Shown piece after piece: positions 9,016 to 17,341 of a stretch of DNA of 62,255 nucleotides; position 1 is the stretch's first letter; every line of letters starts with the position of its first letter. This stretch comes from Deltaproteobacteria bacterium. Its GTDB lineage: Bacteria; Desulfobacterota; Desulfobacteria; Desulfobacterales; QNYZ01. The notes beneath the pieces were generated by a model. The model had not been told where the DNA came from. It ran no database searches and was given only the letters and a program-made list of their open reading frames with translations. A program made the translations under genes and the position numbers. The stretch is taken from positions 1 through 62,255 of the forward strand of contig QNYZ01000104.1 in NCBI GenBank assembly GCA_003973265.1, read 5' to 3'.

Positions 9016-9885
9016 CTATTCTAAATGATTGATGATATTCTTCCAGGCCTGTTGAATGGTTTTCGTCAGGCCGTCTGACTGATATTCAGTAATCACCTGT
9101 CCGATGACCATGGCCCGGGTAAAGGCTTCGTCATGGGGAAGCCGGGCAAAAACCGGCAGATCGTTTTCACTGCACCATAATTCAATGCGCCGGGTCTGGT
9201 CGAGATTCAGGTCGAATTTATTGATGATCACCCCGGCCGGTGTCCGGAAGTGGCGACATAAACCGATGACCCGCTCCAGGTCATGACTGCCGGAAGGCGT
9301 CGGCTCGGTGACGATGACCGCCAGGTCATTGCCACCCAGGGCGCTGATCACCGGACAGCCGATGCCCGGCGGGCCGTCGGCCAAGACCCGGTCCAACCCG
9401 AGTTCAGTTGCTTTCTCTTTGGCTTTTTGCCGCAGCAGCGTGACCAGCTTCCCGGAATTTTCCTCGCCCGGCCGCAGCTGGGCATGGACCATCGGGCCGA
9501 AGCGCGACTCGGAAAGATACCACTGCCCGCAATTTTTTTCCGGATAATCAATGGCACCTGCCGGGCAAAAGGTCACACAGACTCTGCACCCCTCGCATTT
9601 GAGCGGATTCACTTTCGGCGCCCGGCCATTTTCATCAATCGCATCAAACCGGCATCGGTCAACACAATCGAGGCAATTTTCGCACGTATCCGGATTGATG
9701 GCGGCTTCGTTGCCGGAGATAAATTCATGCACCCGGGAATGTTCCGGTTTAAGCAACAGGTGCAGGTCAGGTGCATCCACATCCAGATCGCAGATGACAT
9801 GATTGCCGGCGATATGGGCAAATGCCGCCGTAATCGAGGTTTTTCCGGTACCGCCCTTACCGCTGATGATTAGAATCTCATGCAT
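9016..9885 (-). CDS. MinD/Mrp-type ATPase with inserted 2[4Fe-4S] ferredoxin domain (copy 1)
   Basis: A 289-residue P-loop ATPase. The deviant Walker A GKGGTGKTSIT lies at residues 9-19; a ferredoxin module is inserted at about 64-115 with two Cx2Cx2Cx3C clusters (CENCLDCVDRC and CEGCRVCVTFCP). The later ADGPPGIGCPV strand corresponds to Walker B. Relatives form heterodimer-like pairs in anaerobes and are associated with NifX-type proteins. The ATG overlaps the end of copy 2 by 8 bp, so the two are translated together. Likely cytoplasmic. Confidence 0.86.
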   Translation of the reverse strand: MHEILIISGKGGTGKTSITAAFAHIAGNHVICDLDVDAPDLHLLLKPEHSRVHEFISGNEAAINPDTCENCLDCVDRCRFDAIDENGRAPKVNPLKCEGCRVCVTFCPAGAIDYPEKNCGQWYLSESRFGPMVHAQLRPGEENSGKLVTLLRQKAKEKATELGLDRVLADGPPGIGCPVISALGGNDLAVIVTEPTPSGSHDLERVIGLCRHFRTPAGVIINKFDLNLDQTRRIELWCSENDLPVFARLPHDEAFTRAMVIGQVITEYQSDGLTKTIQQAWKNIINHLE

Positions 9886-10762
9886 GGTGGGGCACCTCCG
9901 GCGCAGCCGTTTCTCCGGCCATTTTTATCGCTTGACGCGCCAGATCGATAAACTGCTTCCGAAGATCTTCGGACAGATCGGAAATCAGGCGGCCACTGGA
10001 ATACGCTTCCGCAATGTCCCGGCGATATGGAATCTCGGACAGGATCGGCAGGTTCTGTTCCCTGCAATAATCGTACAACGATTCATCCCCCAGACCCGCC
10101 CGGTTCACGACCACGCCCATGGGCTTTCCAATCGGTTTAAAAGACTGATGGGCCAGCTTTAAATCATAAACCCCGAACGGGGTTGGCTCGGTCACCAGAA
10201 AAATCACATCACTGTCCATGACCGCATTGACCGCCGGGCAACTCACTCCGGGAGGGCTGTCGATAATGACATCAGCCGGATCTGAAGCGATCATTTCATC
10301 GCCCAGTGCCTTGACGTCCCGCATCAGGGGCGGGCTCATGGCTTCACCGATCCGCAGCCGCCCCATCATAAAATCAAAGCCATCGCCTTTCCCCCACGCG
10401 ATCTCGCCCAGTTCACGCTCATCTGCCAGGACAGCGCCTGCCGGGCAGATATCAAAACACCCGCCGCAACCATGGCACATTTCAGGGAACGTCAGAATAA
10501 CCTCGCCCATCACGCTGATCGCCTTGAACTGGCACAGCTCGGCGCATTGACCGCAATACGTACATTTTTCCAGATCAATCCGAGGTACTTCTATCATGGA
10601 TTTGCGACGGCCGGAGATCTCCGGCCCTAAGAATAAGTGGAGATTCGGGGCCTCGACATCCAGATCCATGGCAAGACGCTTTCGCGGCCAGATCGATGTC
10701 AGGGCGGCGGAAACCGTTGTTTTACCGGTACCGCCCTTTCCGCTGGCAATGGAGAGTATCAT
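9878..10762 (-). CDS. MinD/Mrp-type ATPase with inserted 2[4Fe-4S] ferredoxin domain (copy 2)
   Basis: A 294-residue paralogue of the downstream ATPase, with Walker A GKGGTGKTTVS (residues 8-18), ferredoxin clusters CTYCGQCAELC and CHGCGGCFDICP (about 67-105), and IIDSPPGVSCPA near residue 160. Its start overlaps the preceding DUF134-NifX gene by 4 bp (ATGA) and its end overlaps copy 1 by 8 bp: a tightly coupled trio. Two distinct copies side by side suggest a heteromeric ATPase, as proposed for the orp operons of Desulfovibrio. Confidence 0.86.
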   Translation of the reverse strand: MILSIASGKGGTGKTTVSAALTSIWPRKRLAMDLDVEAPNLHLFLGPEISGRRKSMIEVPRIDLEKCTYCGQCAELCQFKAISVMGEVILTFPEMCHGCGGCFDICPAGAVLADERELGEIAWGKGDGFDFMMGRLRIGEAMSPPLMRDVKALGDEMIASDPADVIIDSPPGVSCPAVNAVMDSDVIFLVTEPTPFGVYDLKLAHQSFKPIGKPMGVVVNRAGLGDESLYDYCREQNLPILSEIPYRRDIAEAYSSGRLISDLSEDLRKQFIDLARQAIKMAGETAAPEVPHHA

Positions 10763-11472
10763 GCGGGATGCCCCGGGCTGTTCGGTTCCTGAGCGGCTTC
10801 GACCTGGCCAGTTTTATACCGTTCCACGGCCTCGCGGACTGTCATGTTGTCAAGGTCCTGGCAGACCTTGATTCCAACGGCCTCCAGGGTTTTAAATGCC
10901 TTGGGCCCGACATATCCGCTCAATACCACTTTGGCACCGGACCGGCCCACAATTTCCGCGGCCTGAATACCGGCACCCCGGTTCATGGCCTGAGAAACGC
11001 CATTATCCAGATAGTCAAACGCCATGGTGTCCGGATCGACGATGATAAACCCGGCGGCCCTGCCAAAACGCGGATCAACCGGTTCATCAAGGGACGGCCC
11101 CTCACAACTGACGGCAATTTTTTCCATGATCGGCTCCTTGCTGTTTGAGTCATTTGGCTTTGAGGTTGTTTCTTTTTCCGATTCAATCCGATAGGCCCCC
11201 CCTTCGATATGCAGGGCCCATCCATTGGTGATCGCCTGAGCGGTGCTTCTACGTGCATCGGCCAGTATCCGTGAAAAAGTCGGCCGCGATACTTCCATCA
11301 ACACGGCCGCATCCCGGTGATCCAGCCCCTCTGCATCGGACAATCTGAGCGCCTCCAGGCCTTCAACCGGCAATGTAACACTTTTCAGCTGCCGCATGGG
11401 TATCCCGTTGGGTTTATAAAAAGCCGCTACCGGATGACGACGAACGCACCTTAATTTCCTGGGACGGGGCAT
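10759..11472 (-). CDS. DUF134 helix-turn-helix protein fused to NifX-type domain
   Basis: A 237-residue two-domain protein. Residues 1-100 are DUF134: MPRPRKLRCV start, EGLEALRLSDAEGLDH and the HTH AAVLMEVSRPTFSRIL. Residues 115-237 are a NifX/MTH1175-type domain (VDPRFGRAAGFIIVDPD). The ATG at 11472 is chosen, with GGAGG six bases upstream; a GTG one codon earlier is less well placed. An internal ATG at 11127 with GGAGCCGATC before it could give a free 122-residue NifX protein. It is the first gene of the operon and an 11-bp palindrome overlies its promoter, so it is likely an autorepressor whose NifX domain senses metal cluster or redox state (inference). Confidence 0.82.
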   Translation of the reverse strand: MPRPRKLRCVRRHPVAAFYKPNGIPMRQLKSVTLPVEGLEALRLSDAEGLDHRDAAVLMEVSRPTFSRILADARRSTAQAITNGWALHIEGGAYRIESEKETTSKPNDSNSKEPIMEKIAVSCEGPSLDEPVDPRFGRAAGFIIVDPDTMAFDYLDNGVSQAMNRGAGIQAAEIVGRSGAKVVLSGYVGPKAFKTLEAVGIKVCQDLDNMTVREAVERYKTGQVEAAQEPNSPGHPA

Positions 11473-11484
11473 CACAGGCCTCCT

Positions 11485-11510
11485 TTATTATGAACACACG
11501 TTCATAATAA
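11485..11510. promoter_or_regulatory. Palindromic operator upstream of DUF134-NifX
   Basis: Perfect 11-bp inverted repeat TTATTATGAAC-acac-GTTCATAATAA, located 12 bp upstream of the DUF134-NifX start and covering the predicted -10 box. The size and position fit a dimeric helix-turn-helix repressor, most simply the DUF134 protein itself. Confidence 0.7.
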
Positions 11511-11531
11511 CCCCTTCCAAATGTTTGTCAA
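11504..11531 (-). promoter_or_regulatory. Sigma70-type promoter of the DUF134/MinD/NifX operon
   Basis: On the minus strand TTGACA (11531-11526) is followed after 16 bases by TATTAT (11509-11504). The -10 lies inside the palindromic operator, so a bound repressor would block it. No clear sigma54 site (GG-N10-GC) is seen here. Confidence 0.55.
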
Positions 11532-11755
11532 TATTATTTTCGCAGATTTTTGACAATGCCGGGCGGCAGGGTCCGAAAGATACATGCCCGGATCATTAGC
11601 AGGAGAGATGAGAACTTTACAATTGAGCGTTTCGTAAAAAATAAATCACGTCACAACCATTTGATAATACCTTTTTTTACATCATAATTTCGAAATAAAT
11701 CATGGTGTCACCAGCCATTTTCGACGACCAGGCTCAGGGAAAAATACGGCTGGTT

Positions 11756-11780
11756 AAAAAGAATACAGGTTATCCTGTAT
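11756..11780 (-). terminator. Rho-independent terminator after the kinase remnant
   Basis: Minus-strand hairpin ATACAGG-ataa-CCTGTAT followed by TTCTTTTT. It overlaps the stop of the receiver remnant and probably terminated the original hybrid-kinase gene. Confidence 0.7.
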
Positions 11781-12099
11781 CCACGTCCAATACAAAGTTA
11801 ATGGTCGCATTCAATTCGGCCAGTGCGATGGGTTTGCCAATGGCGGCCCTGAAGCCATGTTCATGAAAATTCGTCATTACCGAATCGATGGGATTGCCGC
11901 TTGATATAATCACTTTCGCACCCGGATCAATTTTCAGTATTTCATGGATGGCATCCCTGCCTCCATGCCATCGGATATCCGGAACATCCGTATCAGAAGC
12001 TGTTTTTGTTGCAATACACAGGCAGGCCGATTTCCTTCCTGCCGTGTCAGCTTCTACCGGCGCCAGGCATTCCAACGCACCAGATCGATACAAAATCAC
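11770..12099 (-). pseudogene. Receiver-domain remnant of a hybrid sensor kinase
   Basis: The C-terminal half (from about residue 45) reads as the second half of a receiver domain: AIHEILKIDPGAKVIISSG, then FHEHGFRAAIGKP with the conserved K-P, and a final helix. The first half, which should hold the acidic pair and phosphorylated Asp, is not recognisable. It follows the kinase fragment by 15 bp on the same strand. The order PAS-HisKA-(ATPase missing)-receiver matches a common Desulfobacterota hybrid-kinase layout from which the middle has been lost. It could instead be a live short protein, but the missing Asp argues against that. Confidence 0.6.
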
Positions 12100-12114
12100 A
12101 GGAAGCAGTATCGG

Positions 12115-12987
12115 TTAATCAACCTGGGACTCACGAATTGCCGCATCCTTTTCAACCGCCGCGCTGTCATGGGTCAGGTCAAGCAGCCGCTGGGTCAGAT
12201 CCGTTGCACGAAAAGATGCATCTTCCGCACTTTCCAGCAGCTTATATGTTTTGCTGTCCCTGGCGACAAGCGTTCGCGCCAGGTTGATCTTACCCAGAAT
12301 AACCGTGAGGATATTGTTAAAATCATGGGCGATTACGCGGGTTAATATCCCCTGGGTCTCAACCGGCCTGATTTTACGGAATTCAGTCTTTGCCCTTTCT
12401 TTCCCGGCAATGGTCTGAAAAACAAGAACGGCTCCAATGATTTTTCTTTTTTTTCCAAAAAGTAGTGACACATGATACGCCACCTTTGCGATACTGCTAT
12501 TTTTTGTCACCAGGGTTGTATTGTCTGACGAACAGATGACCTGTTTTTCACAAAGCGCCCTTGCAACGGGATTTTCACAGGACTGCCCCATTTCTTCATT
12601 TATGACCTTAAAAATATCCGCAATGGACCTGCCCCCGGCTTCCTGCGGATTCCAGCCAGTCAGTTGGCCGGCGATTGCATTCATCGAGGTCACTTTTCCT
12701 CTATCATCGGTGGAGATCACCCCTTCCGCGATATTGTTTAAAACGGCTGTAAATCCTTTCCGTTGAAAAACAGATCGTTCTATTTCTTCATTCTGGCATG
12801 CAATCTCCTGTTCCAACTGTTTCTTTTCCTGGCGCCATGTCTCTTTTATCCATCCAACAATGAATCCGGCGACACTGCCGAACAGGACAGCAATAATATA
12901 CCGGGAAAAATCGCTGGAATGCCCGGTACCGGCCAGATTGATGGTGGCAAACAACAGGAATACTAATCCGCATTTTGTATCTGTCAT
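12115..12987 (-). pseudogene. PAS sensor histidine kinase truncated after HisKA
   Basis: 290 residues: two N-terminal transmembrane segments (about 6-20 and 27-45), a short coiled segment, a PAS domain (about 70-185, VLNNIAEGVISTDDRGKV) and a HisKA dimerisation domain with the phosphorylatable H221 in VIAHDFNNILTVILG. The frame stops 69 residues after that His, so the ATP-binding HATPase domain is absent and the protein cannot autophosphorylate by itself. A receiver remnant follows. I read the pair as a decayed hybrid kinase with an internal deletion; a regulated role for the stub as a dominant-negative partner cannot be excluded. Confidence 0.65.
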
Positions 12988-13396
12988 CTTATCATCCGAA
13001 ACGGCTGGTCAGTTAAATGGAGCGATTGGCATCTCACAAAGCACCCATCTATTGAGCGCTAAGCAACTCAAAAATACTCGACATATCCAGCGGGTATGCA
13101 CCCCGGGGACGCTTCCTCCGGGCATCTGACGCTTTTTGAAATCCCTATCATCTAAATAGCTTGGCACTTACTTTCCCAGGAAATCCCCCGGATTTAGTAA
13201 AATTAGATGCCCTGTTTAAAGATGAAATACCGGCAAAGGTTTCAATGTCCACTATATTTTTGCCTGTTTGCATTGGATATATATATTTAACATACCGAAA
13301 AAAACAATCGAATGTCAAAACGAACAAATACTAAGGTATATAAACACCGGTTTCTTGGATAAATTTCCAGAAACGAATCATTGTTACCCACCCGGT
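12988..13396. other. Intergenic region upstream of the cobalamin riboswitch
   Basis: No supported gene. AT content rises towards 13250-13330 (TATATATATTTAACA). A TGGCAC-N5-TTCC sequence near 13164 resembles a weak sigma54 site but lacks the -12 GC. Confidence 0.5.
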
Positions 13397-13427
13397 TTGA
13401 AAATTAATGGACAAAAGTAGTTATATT
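13397..13427 (+). promoter_or_regulatory. Possible promoter of the cobamide operon
   Basis: TTGAAA (13397-13402) followed after 19 bases by TATATT (13422-13427), about 40 bp before the riboswitch. The spacing is long, so this is tentative. Confidence 0.3.
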
Positions 13428-13467
13428 GATGTTGATTTATCCCCTGAAAATATGTATTAGCCAAATC

Positions 13468-13706
13468 ACAGGTGCAAGTTGCCACCGGTTGGCGTAAAAT
13501 GTACGGCAATGGATGGCAACAGGTAAAAGGAAAGACGGTGCGAATCCGTCACAAGCCAGTCCTTGCTGTATGCGAAGTCTGCAACGACGAGTGCCATGAC
13601 AGACAAATGGCGCCCTGTTCTGATAATCAGAACACGTCACTGGGAAACATCCCGGGAAGGCGGCCGGTTGCGGGATAATTCGTAAGTCAGAAAGCCTGCC
13701 TGCACA
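13468..13706 (+). promoter_or_regulatory. Cobalamin riboswitch
   Basis: The conserved blocks of the adenosylcobalamin-family riboswitch appear in order: a GTTGCC/GGCAAC stem (13489-13520), the core AAAGGAAAGACGGTGCGAAT followed by CCGTCAC, then CACTGGGAAA, CCCGGGAAGGCGG, and the closing CGTAAGTCAGAAAGCCTGCC. It lies about 200 bp before the TrpD-like gene and is on its strand. In this class, high cobamide usually represses downstream synthesis or uptake genes. The segment 13710-13900 should hold the expression platform, but I could not identify a clear terminator/antiterminator pair. No real gene is seen on the opposite strand. Confidence 0.88.
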
Positions 13707-13904
13707 TGTGGATTCACCGTCGGTCCACACCCAGAGCAACCACTGGAGTTCTCTGTATTCGGAAAAGCTGGAACCGGTACTACCGGACGACAACCGGGTG
13801 TACCCTCTGCCGGATACGGAGACTGATACTTCATCTGTTCGCCACCCCTTTGTATCCCGCAGCATTATTCATCTGTTTTTATAGACCAATGGAGAACCGT
13901 TGCC

Positions 13905-15020
13905 ATGGAAATGGAAAAGAACCGTCGGCTGGGGGATACGATTACCCGCCTGATCGCAAAGACTGATTTAAGCCAAAACGAGGCCTATGAAGCGTTTGAG
14001 ATGATGTTAAAAAACGAAGTGTCCGAAATGCAGCAAGGCGCCTTCCTGGCGGCCCTGACCGCAAAAGGTGAAACCGCTGACGAAGTTGCCGGCGGGTGGC
14101 AGGCCGTCTATGATCTCGACACGAATAAAGTGTCTCTCAACGGAATGGCACTGGTCGATAACTGCGGTACGGGAATGGACAGTTTCAAGACCTTTAACAT
14201 CAGCACGGCCGCATCCCTGGTGGCTGCGGCCGGGGGCGTCAAAATTGCCCGCCACGGCGCCCGGGCCATCACCTCCACCTGCGGGACCGTGGACATGGCC
14301 GAATACCTGGGGGTCGATATGGAGTGCCCGGTTGATACGGTCGCCACCAGTATCGAAAAAGCCAATATCGGCCTCTTTAACGGCATGAGTCCGACCGTTC
14401 ATCCCATGGCGCTGGGCCGCATATTGTCACAGATCTGCTTCGGTTCCCCCCTGAACATTGCCGCTTCCCTGGCCAATCCGGCCCTGCCGACCATCGCCGT
14501 CCGCGGGGTCTACGCCCCGGATTTAATTCAACCCGTGGCCAGTGTCATGCAGTCCATCGGGTATACGGATGCGATCGTCCTTTATGGCGCCATCGAAAAC
14601 AGCCGCGCGGGGATGGATGAGGCGTCGGTCTGTGGTCCGACGACCGGAATCCATTTTTCAAACGGTGAATTCAAAGATTTAGCCCTTACTCCCGAAAGCT
14701 GTGGCTTGAAAACCCACAACCCCGCCGGGATCGCCGCTGACCCGGACCGGCATACGGCCGCAATTGAAATGGTCCGCCTGCTTTCGGGAAAAGGGGATGC
14801 CGCCCGCAACGATGCCGTCATCTTGAACAGTGCCCTGATCTTTTACGTAAAAAAAATAGTGGCCACCATCCACGACGGCGTAAAAAAAGCCAGAGAACTG
14901 CTTTTGTCCGGCAGTGCCCTGGCCCAGCTCGAAAAATGGGTCACCATACAAAACATCGATCCGTCCGCTGGAATAGAAAAACTCGCCACGCTGAAAAAAC
15001 AAACAGGAGTCAACGGATGA
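13905..15020 (+). CDS. TrpD-like (anthranilate phosphoribosyltransferase family) enzyme in cobamide operon
   Basis: A 371-residue glycosyltransferase-3 family protein. The N-terminal helical domain is followed by the PRPP loop NCGTGMDSFKTFNISTA (about 86-102, replacing the usual GTGGDG of TrpD), then ARHGARAITSTCGTVDMAE and GLFNGMSPTVHPMALGR. No trp gene is near; it is the first gene after the cobalamin riboswitch and overlaps the next gene by 4 bp, with CobT further down. I infer that it phosphoribosylates or otherwise activates an unusual cobamide lower-ligand base, or is a TrpD2/YbiB-like paralogue. GGAG lies ten bases upstream of the ATG; a second in-frame ATG is two codons later. Confidence 0.8.
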   Translation: MEMEKNRRLGDTITRLIAKTDLSQNEAYEAFEMMLKNEVSEMQQGAFLAALTAKGETADEVAGGWQAVYDLDTNKVSLNGMALVDNCGTGMDSFKTFNISTAASLVAAAGGVKIARHGARAITSTCGTVDMAEYLGVDMECPVDTVATSIEKANIGLFNGMSPTVHPMALGRILSQICFGSPLNIAASLANPALPTIAVRGVYAPDLIQPVASVMQSIGYTDAIVLYGAIENSRAGMDEASVCGPTTGIHFSNGEFKDLALTPESCGLKTHNPAGIAADPDRHTAAIEMVRLLSGKGDAARNDAVILNSALIFYVKKIVATIHDGVKKARELLLSGSALAQLEKWVTIQNIDPSAGIEKLATLKKQTGVNG

Positions 15021-15229
15021 TCACGCTTCTCGCCATCAAGAACGGAAAGAGCTATTTTCGTTTCAAGGGCGACCGCTACTATTCATGCGACTTTGCCAAA
15101 GCCTCTGTCTTTCCGGTTGATCAGGCAAAAAAGGTAGAAAAATACTGCGCAACCATTCAAAACGACGGCCTGGTAAAGGCGTCTATCGTACAATTAACCA
15201 TTACCGAAACGCCCTATACAAAGGAGTAG
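15017..15229 (+). CDS. Small conserved-looking protein in cobamide operon
   Basis: A 70-residue protein, MITLLAIKNGKSYFRFKGD at its start, with charged C-terminus and two cysteines. It begins in an ATGA overlap with the TrpD-like gene (AGGAG eight bases upstream) and ends six bases before a ribosome-spaced start of the next gene, so it is clearly part of the operon. I do not recognise the family. Its stop TAG is in frame with the dehydrogenase reading frame that follows. Confidence 0.68.
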   Translation: MITLLAIKNGKSYFRFKGDRYYSCDFAKASVFPVDQAKKVEKYCATIQNDGLVKASIVQLTITETPYTKE

Positions 15230-15232
15230 GCC

Positions 15233-17341
15233 ATCAAACTCTCACTGACCCAATGCCGCCAGCTTAAATTTTCCCGATCGTCCAGCATACCTGAAAAAAA
15301 GAACGATCATGTCATTCTGACCGTTGCTTATTGCGCCATCTGCCGGACCGATGCCAAGATGTGGAACCAGGGCCATCGGGACCTGGTTCTTCCCCGGGTT
15401 CTGGGTCATGAGATTGCCGGCCACGATGAATCCGGCCGGCTTTATACGGTCTGGCCGGGCCAGGCCTGCGGCCAGTGCCGCTACTGCATGGAAGGCCGGG
15501 AAAACCTCTGCGAAGAGATGCGCATCATCGGATTTCATTCAGACGGCGGATTTGCCCGGCATATCCTGGTCCCCAGAGACAGCCTGATTCCGGTCAAAGA
15601 GCCGATTGAGCCCCGGTTTCTCACCTTTGCCGAACCTGCAGCATGCGTTCTAAACGGCCTGTCACGATTTTCCTGTCAGCCGGACGAACGGGTCATCATT
15701 TACGGTGGTGGCGTGGTGGGAATGATCGCCGCCCTGCTCTGCCGGGAACAGGGTCTGCAGGTCACCGTTATTGAACAAAACCAGGAAAAGATCTCCCGGA
15801 TGAATCCGCTTTGCCGGCAAAACAGGATCGAGTTGTGCAAGGACACGACGGCCGCTGATTTTGACCAGGCCATCAACTGCTGCGCTTCCCATATCGCTTT
15901 TTCCCTTTGCATCACCAAATTACGAAAAGGAGGCCGCCTGGTCTATTTCAGCGCCCTTGAGAAAAACGAAGAGATCGAAACCAATCTGCTTAATCTCATC
16001 CACTACAAGGAGCTGGAAATTCACGGGGCCTATGGGCCCGGCCGGAAGCATATGAAAGCGGCCATCCCGTTTTGTACGCGCCAGCAGAAGAACCTGTCCC
16101 TGCTGATTGAAAAAACCCTGCGGCTGGAAGAGGTTGAACCGGTAATGCCACACGTTTTGTCCGGCAATGCCATGAAATATATTATTGACCTGTCGAAAAC
16201 CGAAATACCGGCCGATTTTAAACCTTCTCTAAACAAAGGAATTGACATGAAAAAACCGAAAAAAAAACGTTCCCTCTCACCCTTTCTGCTTAACCTGGTG
16301 CAGGGTATCCCCCCCCTGTCTGGAACCATCCGGGATCGGGCCCAGAAAAAAGTAGATCTTAAAACCAAGCCCCTGGGCGCCCTGGGAAAAATCGAAGAAC
16401 TGGCCGTCAGGATGGCCACGATTCAAGGCAGCCTTGACCCGGAAATCCGGCACAAACGACTCTTTGTTTTTGCCGGGGATCACGGCGTGACGGAGGAAGG
16501 CGTCTCGGCCTTTCCTGCCGCAGTCACAGTGCAGATGGTGGAGAACTTTCTTGACGGTGGAGCGGCCATCAACACTTTCTGCCGCCAGTACGGCATCGAG
16601 CTCTCCGTGGTGGACATGGGCGTAAACGGCGAATTTGACGACCACCCCATGTTAATCAATAAAAAGGTGGCCCGGTCGACGAAAAATTTTGCTATTCAAA
16701 AGGCGATGAGTCACGAAGAGGCAATCCTGTCCATCGAAAACGGCGCAAAGGTTTTTCTTGCGAAAAACGATATCGCCGCTTGTGATCTCGCCGGTATGGG
16801 TGAAATGGGCATCGGCAACACCACCAGCGCCGCCGCCACTATCTGCGGTGCTTCCGGCCTCTCTCCGGCACAGGTAACCGGCCGGGGAACCGGTGTGGAC
16901 GACAAAGGCCTCGAACGGAAAATAGAAGTCATTGAAAAAGCGCTGGCCCTGCACCGGCCAGACCGGAAAGACGGCCTCGACCTTTTGACAAAAGTCGGCG
17001 GATATGAACTGGGCGGTATCTGCGGTGCCGTACTTGCCGCCGCTTCCCGAAAATGCGGCGTGGTTCTCGACGGTGTTATCTCTACCGCAGCCGGACTCAT
17101 CGCTTACCTGATCTGTCCTGAGGTAGGTCCATACCTGATCGCCGGGCACAAATCGGTCGAAATCGGACATAAGATCGCTCTGGATATCATGGGGCTTCAG
17201 CCGGTGGTTGATCTTAACATGCGTCTGGGAGAAGGAACCGGCGCGGCCATCACCATGAACCTGGTCGATCTTGCCTGCCGCATGATGCGGGAAATGGCGT
17301 CTTTTGAAGATGCGGGAGTGGATAGCGGAAAGACGGGATGA
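15233..17341 (+). CDS. cobT: Zinc alcohol-dehydrogenase-like domain fused to CobT (NaMN:base phosphoribosyltransferase)
   Basis: One open frame of 702 residues. Residues 1-338 are a medium-chain zinc dehydrogenase: catalytic-site Cys in VAYCAICRTD, GHEIAGHDESG, a structural-zinc loop CGQCRYCMEGRENLC, and Rossmann motif IIYGGGVVGMIAA. Residues 339-702 are CobT, which transfers phosphoribose from nicotinate mononucleotide to the cobamide lower-ligand base: PLGALGKIEELA, FAGDHGVTEEGVSAFP, GEMGIGNTTSAAA, and MRLGEGTGAA with the catalytic Glu. No ATG, GTG or TTG precedes the catalytic Cys; GGAG six bases before ATC (15233) implies a rare AUC start giving a full-length dehydrogenase. No stop separates the domains, and an internal AAAGGA-ATTGAC-ATG at 16247 could yield free CobT. 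Confidence 0.82.
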   Translation: MKLSLTQCRQLKFSRSSSIPEKKNDHVILTVAYCAICRTDAKMWNQGHRDLVLPRVLGHEIAGHDESGRLYTVWPGQACGQCRYCMEGRENLCEEMRIIGFHSDGGFARHILVPRDSLIPVKEPIEPRFLTFAEPAACVLNGLSRFSCQPDERVIIYGGGVVGMIAALLCREQGLQVTVIEQNQEKISRMNPLCRQNRIELCKDTTAADFDQAINCCASHIAFSLCITKLRKGGRLVYFSALEKNEEIETNLLNLIHYKELEIHGAYGPGRKHMKAAIPFCTRQQKNLSLLIEKTLRLEEVEPVMPHVLSGNAMKYIIDLSKTEIPADFKPSLNKGIDMKKPKKKRSLSPFLLNLVQGIPPLSGTIRDRAQKKVDLKTKPLGALGKIEELAVRMATIQGSLDPEIRHKRLFVFAGDHGVTEEGVSAFPAAVTVQMVENFLDGGAAINTFCRQYGIELSVVDMGVNGEFDDHPMLINKKVARSTKNFAIQKAMSHEEAILSIENGAKVFLAKNDIAACDLAGMGEMGIGNTTSAAATICGASGLSPAQVTGRGTGVDDKGLERKIEVIEKALALHRPDRKDGLDLLTKVGGYELGGICGAVLAAASRKCGVVLDGVISTAAGLIAYLICPEVGPYLIAGHKSVEIGHKIALDIMGLQPVVDLNMRLGEGTGAAITMNLVDLACRMMREMASFEDAGVDSGKTG
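16236..16249 (+). promoter_or_regulatory. Internal ribosome-binding site and start for CobT
   Basis: AAAGGA six bases before ATG 16247 within the ADH-CobT frame. The 364-residue product from here matches the usual CobT length, so the frame may yield both a fusion and a free CobT. Confidence 0.6.

Noticed and set aside
13163..13180. TGGCAC-N5-TTCC resembling a sigma54 promoter
   Set aside because: The -12 element lacks the required GC, and it is far from the riboswitch.
13437..13865. 142-residue minus-strand open frame
   Set aside because: It is antisense to the cobalamin riboswitch and leader; Cys- and Arg-rich shadow with no domain.
15227..15229. Pyrrolysine read-through of TAG joining the 70-residue protein to the dehydrogenase
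   Set aside because: A ribosome site spaced correctly for reinitiation at ATC is a simpler explanation and gives the normal dehydrogenase length.
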